DNA of 64,000 nucleotides. It comes from Tupaia tana. Taxonomy: Eukaryota; Chordata; Mammalia; Scandentia; Tupaiidae. The stretch covers positions 83,941,407 to 84,005,406 of the forward strand of contig JAKSZU010000009.1 in NCBI GenBank assembly GCA_026018925.1. The letters are read 5' to 3'. The notes under the pieces are model-generated. The model did not search any database and was not told the DNA's origin. It was given only the letters and a program-made list of their open reading frames with translations. How positions within the stretch are numbered: position 1 is the first letter of the stretch; each line of letters opens with the position of its first letter. Both the position numbers and the translations under genes were made by a program. Shown in pieces: positions 22,382-33,949 of the stretch.

Positions 22382-22418
22382 CTATATATTGACTATATAT
22401 TGACTATATATTGACTAT
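22382..22418. repeat. 11-bp tandem repeat, about 3 copies
   Basis: The unit 'ctatatattga' is repeated head to tail. Short local duplication with no evident role. Confidence 0.8.
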
Positions 22419-22704
22419 GGTGGTTAACATACAAACTTAACATGATAAAATTGTATAGAACTAAATATACACAGGGGCACACACACAAATGAATGCACAT
22501 AAAACTGGTGAAAGTTAAACAAAATCAATATACTGTATCAATGTCAATATCTTGGTTGTACTACTGTACATGCTTACAAAGAACTGTTGTTTTTGTTTTC
22601 AACGAGTGTTCAATCAAAGTTAGCTCTGTGTCAAGCATGCATTATCTCATTTTAGATCTGTCCAACTCTTAATTCAATTCTTTTTTAAAAAATTTATTTA
22701 TTTT

Positions 22705-22967
22705 GGGGACCAGCAGTTAGTGTAATGTCTATGTCGCTGGACTCCCACGTAGTCGACCGTGGTTCGCGTCCTGGACCGGGTGGCTTAAAACTCACGCCGG
22801 GTGCGTGTGCGTGCGTGCCCAAGATCCCAAGAGGAGAATGGAGGAGAAGGGATTGCGGCGTGACCATCCCCTCTGGGAGGTGATTTCTCACTTCCTGTCT
22901 CTATGTCTCTCTCTGTCTGTCTGGCGAGCGCACGTGCCTTATAGGAATAACCTCTCCAAAAAAAAAA
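22705..22967 (+). mobile_element. tRNA-derived SINE, family A (young)
   Basis: Begins GGGGACCAGCAGTTAGTG and carries 'ggttcgcgtcc'. It is nested in the tail of the ORF-less L1 derivative. The near-duplicate AT-rich flanks 'aatttatttatttt' and 'aattatttatttta' fit a target duplication. Confidence 0.92.
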
Positions 22968-23221
22968 ATTATTTATTTTACATTCATTGACTGAACATCA
23001 TCATAGCATACAAAATGCAGTTTCCCATCTAGAATGCACTGTACAATGGCTTAGTCATACATGTTATCATCAACAAATAATTTTCCATTTCTTGTTTCTT
23101 TATATATGTAAAGAAGAGAGAAAAAGAAAAGGAGAAAGAAAAAAGAAAAAAACAACCAAGAAATTGTTTTTTTGTTTGTTTGTTTTAAAAGCAAAAAATG
23201 AAAACCACGTGGCGTGCTCTC

Positions 23222-23547
23222 ACTAGTTCTCAGCTGCAATGGAGGAGTCTTCTGAAGACCTGCCCTTGCCTCTCTTAAATGGAAGGGGGGGGGGGGGGGA
23301 AGGGAATTATTAGCAAGATAAAGGAGGATCTGAAAGTCAAGCGAATACTTTACCTAAAAAATATTTTTAAAAGAAAAATTACAGAAAAAGGAAAAGACAG
23401 AGAGAGGCAGAGAGAGACAGAAAAATACAGTCGGTGCGCCCTACCACTTGAGACTGGGGACTAGAGGCTAAATTATCAGTAGACAATCTTCATTTCTCTT
23501 ATTCCCTGAAAGCACTAGTTCCTAGCTGTAATGGAAGAGTCTTCTTC
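23222..23547 (-). repeat. L1 5'UTR monomer, about 292-bp period (1.1 copies)
   Basis: 'actagttctcagctgcaatg' at 23222 recurs as 'actagttcctagctgtaatg' at 23514, a 292-bp period. The interior contains a G-run of about 16 (23284-23299) and a GACAGAGAGAG block. It is a divergent relative of the 325-bp monomer at 3062-3769. Confidence 0.75.
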
Positions 23548-23568
23548 TCCAACTCTTAATTCAATTCT

Positions 23569-24918
23569 AACCACTATGTTATACTGTCAATGGTATTTTT
23601 AACCCATTGAAAGACTTTCTAAGGTAAACCATAGTTCTTTTTCACAATTAAATACAAAGCTATAGTGACACAGTGAGGGAGAAAAAAAATAACACCGTTG
23701 TTCAGTTGTTCACGAGGTTTGTGCTCTACCTTATAAATAATTATTCAAATATGGAATGAGTTAATAATAGTATATTTTATAATGGGAAATCTATTAGCAT
23801 CTAATTTGTAACTATAACACTATAAATCTATAATTTTAAAGATAATTAGATGAAAACATAAAAGATAACAATATCAGTTACCAAATTTAATACAGGTTAT
23901 TTGTCAAACTGAACTATTATCTGAAAGCTAATGCCCCAAAGACACCAGCTTTTTGTTATTACAAGAATGAAACAGTGAGTAGAATCACAGAAAAATTTAA
24001 TCACTTGTCAGCAGAGTTTAGTTATGCTGAGGTACTAGTTTGCAGTAAACCTTTGAACTTTTGAAAAATTAATCCATAATTAAAATATTGCTTATATCCA
24101 CAAATATGAAAATGAGATGTTTTATTTAAATGTGTATAGTTCATTTTCAAATAAACTAAATTAAGTTTGGGCATTTTTTCTTTTGCTTGCTGACCAGAGT
24201 GTACTGCATAGCAAGAAACTAATTTCTTGGAACTCAGTGAGATTACAAAATGCAATAATGATCTAAGCCAATCTATAAGAGATAAGCTTTCCCCCAATTC
24301 AACAGAAAATGTTGTCTAAAATATCATATAAAGATACATTTACTTCAAAAATGTTCCTGACTATATGATCCCAATTTTCTTTTTCTTTGTTCTTTTCATT
24401 TTTCACCATAGAAAATTAAAATGATTTGGCCTATCTTTATCCAACTTTTTGAAATGTGTTGTAATAAGGAAATAAAATATTATTTGGAATGCTTTAAAAT
24501 AATATCTCATCCAATTAGAGATAAAGATATCTCAGCTGGGTTCTATCAGTACCAAAAAAAGAGAAAAAAATTGATTTGTGAATGAAATATAGAAATCCAT
24601 AATTCAGCTCAACAATAAATTTGTAATTAAATGCCACTATAATGACAACTACATTTGTTATATGTGTTTTAATTATATTCTTGTGAATGGAAAACCTCAT
24701 TCATTTAGAAATTGTAATTAAAGTATAATATTAGGATTTTCTCACTTTTTTATTTTCATTCTGTACATAGTTTAAAAAAGAAAGCCAAGTAAATAGTAGC
24801 AATAAAACTAAGACAAACTCACCAAATAATAGGAAACTAAGACTTAGGGAAAGATCATAAACCAAAAATGTGTGCAGCAATACAAGAGGACTTGAAAAAG
24901 TTCATGGAAAAATGGAAT
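23569..24918. other. AT-rich single-copy intergenic DNA
   Basis: No gene or repeat family recognised. Short open frames only. Confidence 0.5.
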
Positions 24919-24933
24919 TAAAGTAGAATTTAT

Positions 24934-25190
24934 TTATTTATTTATTTATTTTGGAGAGGTTTTTGCTATAGGGTGTGTGCGCTCTCCAGAGAGAAAGAAA
25001 GATAGAAAGTGAGAAATACCCCCCAGGGGGATGGCCACACTGCAATCTCTTCTCCTTTATTCTCCTCTTGGGATATTGGGCACGCACTCACACACGCCCG
25101 GTGTGAGTTTAAGCCACTGGGTCTGGGACTTGAACCGTGGTCAGCTACATGGGAGTTCAGCAACATAGCCATTACACTAACTGCTGGTCC
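24934..25190 (-). mobile_element. tRNA-derived SINE, family A
   Basis: Antisense copy with a TTTA-rich tail. Target duplication 'taaagtagaatttat' at 24919-24933 and 25192-25206. Confidence 0.93.
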
Positions 25191-25206
25191 CTAAAGTAGA
25201 ATTTAT

Positions 25207-25743
25207 AAATCTATCAACAATTTTTAATAATACACAAATCTCTATAAACATTTTGAAGACCCCTCATATTACTTAGTAACATTACACTTAACATTATTTT
25301 TAAATACTTTCTGTTATGAAAGAAAGTGTTTCTTTATACTTTAATCAGAGATCACTACATGGACTATAAAAATCCCTTTGAAATATGACTAGCTTTTGTA
25401 TATTTAAGGTTATTATTCATTTTAAACTTTTGTGATTTTTAGAATCCCAAAAATTCTTCTGTTGATTGCAATAAAAGTTTTACTAGAATAACAAGGTCTA
25501 CTTGATTTTTTTTTCTTGTGGTAATGTCATTTTGTGACAACTGTCCTTGTGACCAGAATTTCCTCAATGAATTAGATAGACATTTTGTTCAATCTGCTTC
25601 AGTTGTTGGGATGACCCTATGTAAAGGATCAGTGATTTCTCAATCCATGTTTTTCATCAAATAGACATAGTTTTTAAATATTAAAAACATCCACCAGTAT
25701 AAAAATATGCACTTAAATCATTGTGTTAAAACATGAGTCCATC
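25207..25743. other. AT-rich intergenic DNA
   Basis: Nothing recognised. Confidence 0.45.
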
Positions 25744-26007
25744 GGGACCAGCAGTTAGCATAATGGCTATGTCTCTGGACTCCCATGTAATTGGCCGCGG
25801 TTCGCGTCCTGGACCCGGTGGCTTAAAATTCATGCTGGGCGTGTGTGCATGCATGTCCAAGATCCCGAGAGGAGAATGGAGGAGAAGAGACTGCGGCATG
25901 GCCAACCCCTCTGGGGGGGTGATTTCTCTCTTTCTGTCTCTGTCTCTCTCTGTCTGGCGAGTGCACGCATGCTATAGCAAAAACCTCTCAAAAAAAAAAA
26001 AAAAAAC
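25744..26007 (+). mobile_element. tRNA-derived SINE, family A
   Basis: Begins GGGACCAGCAGTTAGCAT and ends in A's at about 25990-26007. An imperfect target duplication is seen ('catgagtccat' and 'catgaattcat'). Confidence 0.93.
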
Positions 26008-26040
26008 CATGAATTCATGAAATGTTTTAAGATTTTGCAA

Positions 26041-26278
26041 AGGGGCCTGGCCTGTACCTCACTAGATAAAGGAGCAGGATCCCTCACAGCGCAGCACAGT
26101 GGCTTTAAAAATACCCCAGACACATGTGCATGTGCACCCAAAATCCTGATGGGACGGAGAAATGGAGGAAAATGGATTACAGTGTGACCACACCGACTGG
26201 AAGTAGCACCTTCTCTCTCTCTCTATCTCTCTCTGGCAAGCATACATGCTCTCTGGCATAATAAAACAAAATTTTGCA
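26041..26278 (+). mobile_element. tRNA-derived SINE, family A-related (old)
   Basis: 'ggggcctggcctgtacctca' head, 'acccaaaatcctgatgggac', CT-rich tract, and 'ctctctggcataataaaac' end. It lies back to back with the younger SINE at 25744. Confidence 0.8.
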
Positions 26279-26548
26279 GAGGATAAAGCCTAAATTTTAT
26301 TGAAGCATAGCTATTTTAACTGGCTTAATAGATTATTTTTAGATGCTGAAAAATAAAAGTTTTGAAAAGAAGTTGGAATACTTAAATTCTAAAATTTCAT
26401 TTCAGAAATATTTTATACTTTATGTACAATAAAATCTCATATATTAGAATGCCATATTTTCATCATCATATCATCACAGTTAGTTGCCCACATCATTCTG
26501 CATCTGGAGTGCACAAGTGTATTGTATTTCCTCAAAACAGTACTTAAG

Positions 26549-26641
26549 GGGGCAGTGGGTGGCGTGCTGTTTGAGGCACTGGACTACCACATGACCAAAC
26601 ATGGTTCAAGTCCCAGATAAGGTGGCTTGCTTTACTTTCTC

Positions 26642-26711
<70 letters not shown>

Positions 26712-26790
26712 TTCTCTCTCTCTCTCCTTCTGTCTCTCTCTGGCCAGATTATATAGTAATAATAATTTTTTTTTTAAAAAAAGCAGTAGT
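26549..26790 (+). mobile_element. tRNA-derived SINE, family B, with expanded (CT)n
   Basis: Head 'ggggcagtgggtggcgtgct', 'ggttcaagtcccagataagg', then about 100 bases of CT repeat (26639-26740) before 'tctggccagattatatagta'. The internal pyrimidine tract has become a microsatellite. Confidence 0.85.
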
Positions 26791-27954
26791 TAGATAAGGT
26801 TTACTAAAATGAAAGTCTCACAAATTCCTTCCAGTTTCAAGAGCTTTAGCAAATAAATGTTCAAAGATCTCCTTTAAAATGATAACATTTTAAAAGCTAG
26901 CATGTATACGCAAATGTGATAAAACAAAAATTATTTTGCAAGCTAATTATCAGAGGTATCTCACTGGGCTTCTAGGTGTTCATATGCTAACTGCACCTGC
27001 AATTGACGACTAGTATTTTTTAAAATACAGTCAGTGGCCAATCTGGAGACAATTAGGCAACTGGGTAAATGAAAGAGAAAATGTCCTCTGAAAATCTGTA
27101 TTATAATTTTTCACTAATTGTGTTGAATATCCTCTTCTAAGAATGGGAAAAATAAACTGCTTAAAATCTCTCAATTTAAAAGTGAGTGACATTTCATTAC
27201 ATTCCAGTAAAAACAATGTCTGAAATGTTCTTAGCTCACAAAGTCAAATTCCCAATATGTCAATGGCAGCATGGATTATGATATTTGAAAAGTCATATTG
27301 GTCCAGGAAGATGGTGGGAAGTTGAACCATGGGTGGTGTGATATAACGGTAATAGGAATTCAGAGGAACACTAGAAAATGACCTGTGCTTTGATTTTCCG
27401 AAGTGTTACTTTGGAACAGATATGTCTTCCCCAGACAGAGCATTATTGTTACAGGAAGGGGACCATTACTATCACAGGAAGGGGCATTCAGAGACCTGGT
27501 GCGTAGCAGCAGTCTCTTTCCAAACTTTAGCTCCCATATCAGCACACAAGTGAGCCATTCGTGACCTAATTTATTGAATTAATATTTATGCTCTAAAGCA
27601 CCAAAGGTCCTGTGGGGCACACTGATCTGGAAGAAAACAAGGCTCCTACTCAAGACACTGGCTTTAAGAACTACCAGGGCTCCTGGATTTACTCCGGAAG
27701 GGGCAGCACCAAGGAGGCGAAGGCCAAAGGATCAAGCAAAACAGGATCGCTGCTGCTGGGTGTTAAAGGAAGCAGCTGGGTTTTGCTGTGGTTCTACATG
27801 GTCCTTCTTCCTGAGAATTGTTGCAGGGGTCTGGCACAAAAGAGGGCTACATTAGGACTGCGGATGGCTTAGAAACTTCTTACTTTCTGATTCTTGCGCA
27901 GTGGTGTTTCAGGGCCACTGTGGTGCTGAAGATTTAGGGGTGGCCCCACGGTTG
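26791..27954. other. Single-copy intergenic DNA
   Basis: No gene recognised. An 86-codon frame at 27612-27872 has no known relatives that I can see and no splice or start context; I do not call it. From about 27240 the composition is less AT-rich than neighbouring DNA. Confidence 0.45.
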
Positions 27955-28085
27955 ATATAACCTCTGAGCCTGGGTTACTTCATATGAATAATGCAAGAAT
28001 AAAATAACAGATGTCATGTGTTGCTGTTGCTGTGAGGATTGAGATAGTACATGTAAAGAGTCAACATTTAGTGAGCTTCAAAAAC
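27955..28085 (+). mobile_element. MIR (ancient mammalian SINE)
   Basis: 'cctctgagcctgggttactt', 'tgctgtgaggattgagatag' and 'tacatgtaaagagtcaacat' follow the MIR order (cctcagtttcctc, tgtgaggattaaatga, tacatgtaaagcgc). Confidence 0.7.
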
Positions 28086-29252
28086 AACAACAAAAGCAGT
28101 GTTTATTGTTAAAGGCCTTGTACTTGTGACCTATGTCCCCCTACCCCACCCCCAAGAATGCTGCCAATATCACCTAAACTGTGGGAAGCAAGCACAACAC
28201 TTGTTCTCTTCTATAGGGCTCCCTTCCCAGGTCTGGTTTGGTAAGAGCCATTGTGAGTTGGAATGCATCTGCTGATGCCATGAGAAAAGATGGGGGTTTC
28301 TTTGGAATGTCAAAATTTGTTCCCAGCAGGCTGCCACTGTGGCATTTACTCAGGCAGCATAAATCTAGCTTCTTCTGTCCATAGCTTGTTAAGGTGGGTT
28401 TCTAACGAACACTTGCCTCCTTGGTTAACTACCTACCTCTGCAGTTTCAGAGCCTGGTCTCTCAAATACTTACCAAAAAGGCTAGATGTGAAGGATTAGT
28501 TCAGGGTCTTGAAAAGGGACAACACAGAGCTCACAGTGGTCAGTAGAGGGAGAAAGGGGGACGTAGGTCTCCTCAGTTTCCTGGGTAGTATCTTTGACAG
28601 TGTAATCTTGTCACAAAACACTTCCCAGGTATACAAGCACAAAGACGTAAAAGGGTGCACCCAGCCTGAGTTTGGCAATGGGGTCTGCAGTGCAAGTTCT
28701 CCCAGCTGTCTGCTACTCACCAACATGGAAAATTTTCATGCATAAATAAAATTTTTACAAACCCCTTTGCTTTGCGTGGTGATCAAATTTAGTGGGTAAT
28801 TGCCTGCCTGATCAACAGTCATTTCCTTCATGGTTAACCAAAGATCAGTTCCACTCAATTGGCCCATTTTAAATATCACCAAAAGTGAATAGCCCCAATT
28901 ACAACAGGAAACAAGTTTCCTAACATGAAACAAAGACCAGAAACTGATTTATCTGCATTTCAAAATTAATTTAAATGTTATTATTTAGAACTCCTCTCTA
29001 TCTAAACTAACTCTCTCTCTCTCTTTTCTTTCTCCCTCTCTTCTTTTGGGGGCTGTGGAAGGACTCTTGGCAAGTCCTGTTTCTGAGTTCTTTTCATGAA
29101 TGTTCACTAAATTCATATTTCTGAGCTTAAAAATAGAAATAAAATGAAAGAGCAAGTCATACACGAAAAATAAAATTCCTCTTTAAATTTCCTTGAGGGA
29201 AGGGAAAATATTTGCCAAGAAAGTCACTGTAGAAAAAGCACAGTCTTCCTTA
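28086..29252. other. Single-copy intergenic DNA
   Basis: No gene or repeat family recognised. A CT-rich tract lies at about 29008-29043. Confidence 0.45.
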
Positions 29253-29268
29253 AAAATATGTAACTTTA

Positions 29269-29440
29269 GGGGCTGGCAGGTGGCATGGGGGTTCAGGACG
29301 CTGGACTCCCACATGGTGGACCGTGGTTCAAGGTCAGGACCTAGTGGTCTGTTTTCTCACTTAACTTCTCTCTGTCTCTCTCTGGTCACATTGAAATAAA
29401 TAAATAAATAAATAAAGTTGAATAAAATAATTAAAAAAAA
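29269..29440 (+). mobile_element. tRNA-derived SINE, family B
   Basis: 'ggggctggcaggtggcatgg', 'cgtggttcaaggtcaggacc', CT-rich tract, then an AAAT-repeat tail. The target duplication 'aatatgtaactttag' flanks it (about 29254-29268 and 29442-29456). Confidence 0.92.
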
Positions 29441-29455
29441 GAATATGTAACTTTA

Positions 29456-29694
29456 GGGATTAGCAAATGGTGTAATGGCTACATCGCTGGACTCCCATGT
29501 AGTCAACCGCAGTTCAAGTCCCAGACTTGGTGGTTTAAACTCACGCTGGGCATGTGTGCGTGCATGCCCAAGATCCCGAGAGGAGAATGGAGGACAAGGG
29601 ATTTTGGTGTGGCCATCCCCCCAGGGGGGTGATTTCTTGCTTTCTGTCGCTGTCTTTCTGGCAAGTGTACATGCCCTATAGTGAAAACCACTCC

Positions 29695-29696
<2 letters not shown>
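29456..29696 (+). mobile_element. tRNA-derived SINE, family A
   Basis: Begins 'gggattagcaaatggtgtaa' directly after the family B copy. Its A tail has been replaced by a CA/TA microsatellite. Confidence 0.9.
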
Positions 29697-29742
<46 letters not shown>

Positions 29743-29790
29743 CACACACACACGTATATACGTATATATATACATATATATGTGTATATA
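29697..29790. repeat. (CA)n and (TA)n compound microsatellite
   Basis: CA dinucleotides at about 29697-29731, then mixed TA/CA/CGTA repeats to about 29790. It grew from the SINE tail. Confidence 0.95.
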
Positions 29791-32780
29791 TAAGTTTACC
29801 AGAAAACAGTTAAGAAAAACCTTAGATTTAAAAGTGGTTGACCGAGTTGGAAACTTAAGAAACTTGGGCATGCATTTATAGATCCTTACGAATCTCACCC
29901 TCACAACGCAGTGTGCAATTTTGATAAGCAACAGAAACCCCTCTTTGGTAACTGGTTTCCAATGCAGGGTCCTCATGTGCATTACAAGGGCTACAAGGGT
30001 TTTACGTTGGAGGCCCTTGTTTTTTTCGGATCACCCAAAATGCCACAGCGGTAGCTAAATGCTGAGTAGCCTGCAGTTCCACACATTCCTTAAATGTTAT
30101 GACACTCTCTCTACCAAAACATAAGCGTTCAACCCTTCATCCAATTGCACTGATCCAGAATCTATCTTCTCTCCGGGGGGGTGGAGGGTGTCTCTCTGCC
30201 TGAGGATAAAATGAGCATTGATTTTTTTTCTAAAGTCCCTATGGGTCACTCAGTGCTAGTAAAGTCTTCTGACTTTAAGGCTTTAGCTATTTTCAATTCT
30301 CTCTAAGCTGTCCTGGAGAAATAAATTTATAAGAAAAAAAGTCAAAAGTGTTCTATTCTGCATCAGGAAATACTGTCAGCCAAGGACATTCTGACATTTG
30401 CTATGGATTTAGAAATATATGTGTGTTGGATCTTTCCTTTGGGAGGTGTAGGGTTTGGATATATGGCCTGTAAAGGCTAATGGAGGAACTCCTGCCTCTG
30501 AGTTCCCACTCTGCCTAAGGCACTGAGGAGGCTTGACTGCCTGCTTAGAGTCGCTTAGGTCATTTAGCAGGTGACCTGGAGTGATTTGGACCCAAGGGCA
30601 GAGTTGCTGAGCTCTTGTTGACTGAGAATTGAAAGGGGTTTTCCAATTGCAAGTGCCTATGCTCAGAATGGGGATGGATCTCTGAGACTTGTAAAGTCTA
30701 TCCACTCATGGTTCGGATGTATTTTCCACCCAGATGTGTGTTAGCCTTCCACTCAGATCAGGACACAGTCAGGCAAGGCTACATGGAGAAGCTGAGGGAT
30801 AATGCAGAGCTCCTACAGCCTAGAGTTCCTAAAGGCCAAAATCAAACTGTCTGGTGTCTTTACACCAGCCTTAAGTCAAAATATTTGCTGGCAGGGTCCA
30901 ACCTAGGAAGCAGGTAGTGCTGCTCTCACAGGCTGCTGAGGGTCAAAACGCTGCATTTTCTTGTTCCCTGGCACTGGGCCATTACCTCTGGACTCTTGTG
31001 AAAAGCTGGTTCACTCATCTACAGAGCGAATTAGCTCAGCTGAAAACTGGGCTTTAAGAACACTGGGTCAATCTGACCCTTTGACACAGCGAACCACCTC
31101 TTTTTGCCTCCCAGGTAAACCTTCCTTTCTTACTGGTCAGGCTGTGGTTTTCAATTGGTGGGGAGACTCTGGCACAAGGATTCTTCTCAGTATCTGTCTT
31201 TCCAATTAACTATCACCAGTCAAGTTTGTAAGATTAGAAAGGTCCAGCTGAAGTAGTAATTTTTAGTTTCATCTTCCTTCAACTGGTAGCTTTATGAAAG
31301 AGATCCTGAAATCACTAGTAATTAGGAGACCTAAAGTGAAAAGTTAGTGCTCCTTAAAATGAATGAAGGCTAGAAGTATCCTGTCTGGTTTGATTATGTT
31401 ATGACACCTGAAGAACCCAGCAATAGCCTTCTCCTTGACTATAAGCTGTAGGAAGGCCACTAAGCCCAGGAAACTATGTGCTGGGGCTCACAGAGAGAGT
31501 TTAGAGAGCCGGAGATTGAGGGGAAAAGACCTGTGCCTTGCCAGAAAGTGAGGACTACAGCCACTAAATTGAGTGTCAGGTGTCTAGTGCTGAGAAGTAG
31601 CCCTAGCGAAGGTCTCTGAGCAGTGGTATTTTCTTCCTCCGGCTATTTTTCAAGGAGCTCTATATAACTGAGTCAGGAGGAATTTGAGTACTCTTTTTGC
31701 TCACCTGACTTCAAAAGGCCTGAAAACACAAAATATCAGGCATTATTATTCTCCCAGGAAGGGAGATAGAGCAGAATAGTGGGATGTGCCAAAACAAACC
31801 TTCTTTTCTTTCTGCTTTTTTCTTACCAGAGTGTGAGTTTACACAAGTGAGTATGCCCACACTCACATATACACACTCACATATATTGCCTATTGTGACA
31901 CATTTCTTCTAGCCATAAGTGCTTATCAAACATTAAGAGACACTAAACAAGGAGACAAGGTGAGTAAGAGATGTCTCTTAGGCAAGGAGAGAGGGAATAG
32001 ATGTGTCAGTGCAAGTTACTAAAGTTTTAAGCCTGACAAAATGGAAAATAGTGACTAGATTTCAGTTTAGGCTGAAGCTGTCAAAATTCACATTCTTATA
32101 AAATAGACCAGAACTACAATCTGAGAATGGAAATTAACTGTAAAAACTACTATCAAGTTCTTTAGTATTTATTAAAATGCTAGCACACTTAACCCCCAAT
32201 CCAGTTGTTTTCCAGAGTCACTTGAATTATTGCCTTGAATAAATTCAATCTTCACATTCCATGAACAATATGCATACATGTTATTTAAATGAGTTCGGAT
32301 TGGCAATCATAAATTGAAGAGCAAATGTTTGTTCTAACTTTCTACCAATATTTTTGATACTGTTATGAGAGTTAAGTTTTAGGCTGGAGAAAGAAAGACT
32401 GAAGTGGTAGCCTCACTGAGATGACTTATGCAATCACATAAATGAGCAGTGACCTGAGTTCATTGTCTCCAGGGTGTGCAGTGTGGTCCTGTGGACCCAG
32501 TGCTGGCATTCTACTTGGCAACATGTAATTATCGTAATCATCGATTTTGCTCTGCCCTCCCTCTCCAATCCTTCTCATCCAGGAATCAAAACATGGTAAG
32601 TTCAGATAGCGAGTTCCTTGTCATTTTTGGTGGTCCCTTTTTGTAACTTTCCTTATTTGTCCTTATTGTTTTATTACTAAAGCATATCATTTTCCCCTTG
32701 GAGTATTGATCAAGGTGTCCTAACTCTATGAATATATACTTTACACAGAAACAACATTTTTGTTTTGTCTAGTGTTGTTT
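29791..32780. other. Single-copy, repeat-poor intergenic DNA upstream of TBX22
   Basis: About 3 kb without any recognised repeat or coding sequence, less AT-rich than its surroundings and 9.5-12.5 kb upstream of the TBX22 start codon. Repeat-poor DNA next to a developmental gene may hold enhancers or an upstream non-coding exon, but nothing in the sequence proves either. Confidence 0.4.
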
Positions 32781-33039
32781 CTTTTTATTTTTTAGGAGAT
32801 TTTTGCTATAAGGCTCTTGTGCTCACTGGAAAGACAGAGACAGAGAAACAGAAAGTGATAAATCACTCCACAGGAAGAATGGCCACACCACAATTGCTCC
32901 TCCTCCACTCTCCTCTCAGGATCTTGAGCACACATGCAAGTGTGCCCAGCGTGAGTTCCAAGCCTCCAGCTCTGGGACCCGAAGCATGGTCAGCCATGTG
33001 GGAGTCCAGCGACATAACCATTATGTCATCTGCTGGTCC
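32781..33039 (-). mobile_element. tRNA-derived SINE, family A
   Basis: Antisense copy ending 'ctgctggtccc'. An imperfect target duplication surrounds it ('tgtctagtgttgtt' at about 32767, 'tgtctagcattgtt' at about 33041). Confidence 0.9.
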
Positions 33040-33326
33040 CTGTCTAGCATTGTTAATGTAGGAGCCCTGGGAAGGAAGACAGTGAAAGTAGGCATAGACT
33101 GACTTTAAGCATAAGCAGTGCAGATGTTTGCCTGCATTTGGTGTTAATTATAGACTATGGAAACATCAGCACTTTTGTGGGTGATAGGTATTGAAAAGCT
33201 CTGATCAAATACATATCATTATGAGAAAATAGAAAGAAGCCTTTAATACCTTACTCACATAGCATCAAGCATCTGGTGGTAGTGCCAATGTAGGGAGGGG
33301 AAAATACATTAGAAATACCCAAAAAG

Positions 33327-33516
33327 AGGGGCTGGCAGGTGGCGTGGTGGTTAAGGACACTGAAATCCCACATGGCCGACCACGATTCGAGTCCTGAAAC
33401 TGGTGGTTTGCTTCCTTACTTTCCTCTCTCTCTCTCTCACTCTCTCCCTCCCTGATCAAATTAAAAATAATTAAATTAATAAATAAAGTTAAATATAATA
33501 ATTCTTTAAAAAAGAA
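33327..33516 (+). mobile_element. tRNA-derived SINE, family B
   Basis: 'ggggctggcaggtggcgtgg', 'cacgattcgagtcctgaaac', CT-rich tract, 'tgatcaaattaaaaataatt' tail. Target duplication 'agaaataccc' and 'agaaatactcc' on the two sides. Confidence 0.92.
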
Positions 33517-33534
33517 AGAAATACTCCAAAAGAA

Positions 33535-33949
33535 GTGAGTAGAAATTCGATGGGCATGGGATTTGGTGGGCCCAATGTACAGAGCTCAGGAAGACTTTCT
33601 TCTTAGTGGAAGGACCTATGTCTCTCAGGCTCATGGCTGTCCAGATTAGACAGAGACAGAGGAAGAGGGCCCACTCATCTGAAGTCAGGGTGTTGACTGT
33701 GGTGATTATATGTATGTATGATTCTTCATAAACAGCATTTTCCTGATAACTCATTGACAGAATAAATTTGATGTACCATATTTTAGTGACCAATGCTAAC
33801 AATATTTTGCTACATATTTATTATAAAATTATAAAACTCTTACTTGTAGTTATTTCACAAATCCTAGCACACTTTCTTTGAGGCTGATGCATAAAGCACC
33901 TTTGAGGGTAACTTTAACTCTCATTCTCATAATAGAAAAAGCAATATGA
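33535..33949. other. Intergenic DNA
   Basis: Nothing recognised. Confidence 0.4.

Larger units (their letters stand above)
22682..23547 (-). mobile_element. Complete L1-derived element lacking both ORFs (5'UTR monomer joined to 3'UTR)
   Basis: Bounded by an exact 21-base target duplication at 22661-22681 and 23548-23568 (it begins 'tccaactcttaa'), so it is one insertion event. In minus orientation it starts with a 5'UTR monomer (23547-23222), passes a short A/G-rich region, and ends in the L1 3'UTR and A-rich tail (about 23110-22682). The 3' part shares 'tttcccatctagaat' and 'gttatcatcaacaaataatt' with other L1 3' ends here. The monomer resembles those at 3062-3769 ('attattagcaagataaa', 'aaaagacagagagag', 'atcagtagacaatcttcatt'). 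A later SINE occupies 22705-22967. Without it the element is about 590 bases and contains no ORF1 or ORF2 sequence. Confidence 0.8.

Noticed and set aside
27612-27872. 86-codon frame starting MGHTDLEENKAP
   Set aside because: No recognisable family, no promoter or splice evidence, and it includes a hydrophobic stretch of ordinary composition. It could be part of a non-coding exon, but I cannot support a protein.
32560-32600. A pyrimidine tract ending in AG, 13 bases including ATG, then GTAAGT: a possible micro-exon upstream of TBX22
   Set aside because: The motifs are good individually, but a 13-base exon between chance splice motifs in non-coding DNA is not supported by anything else.
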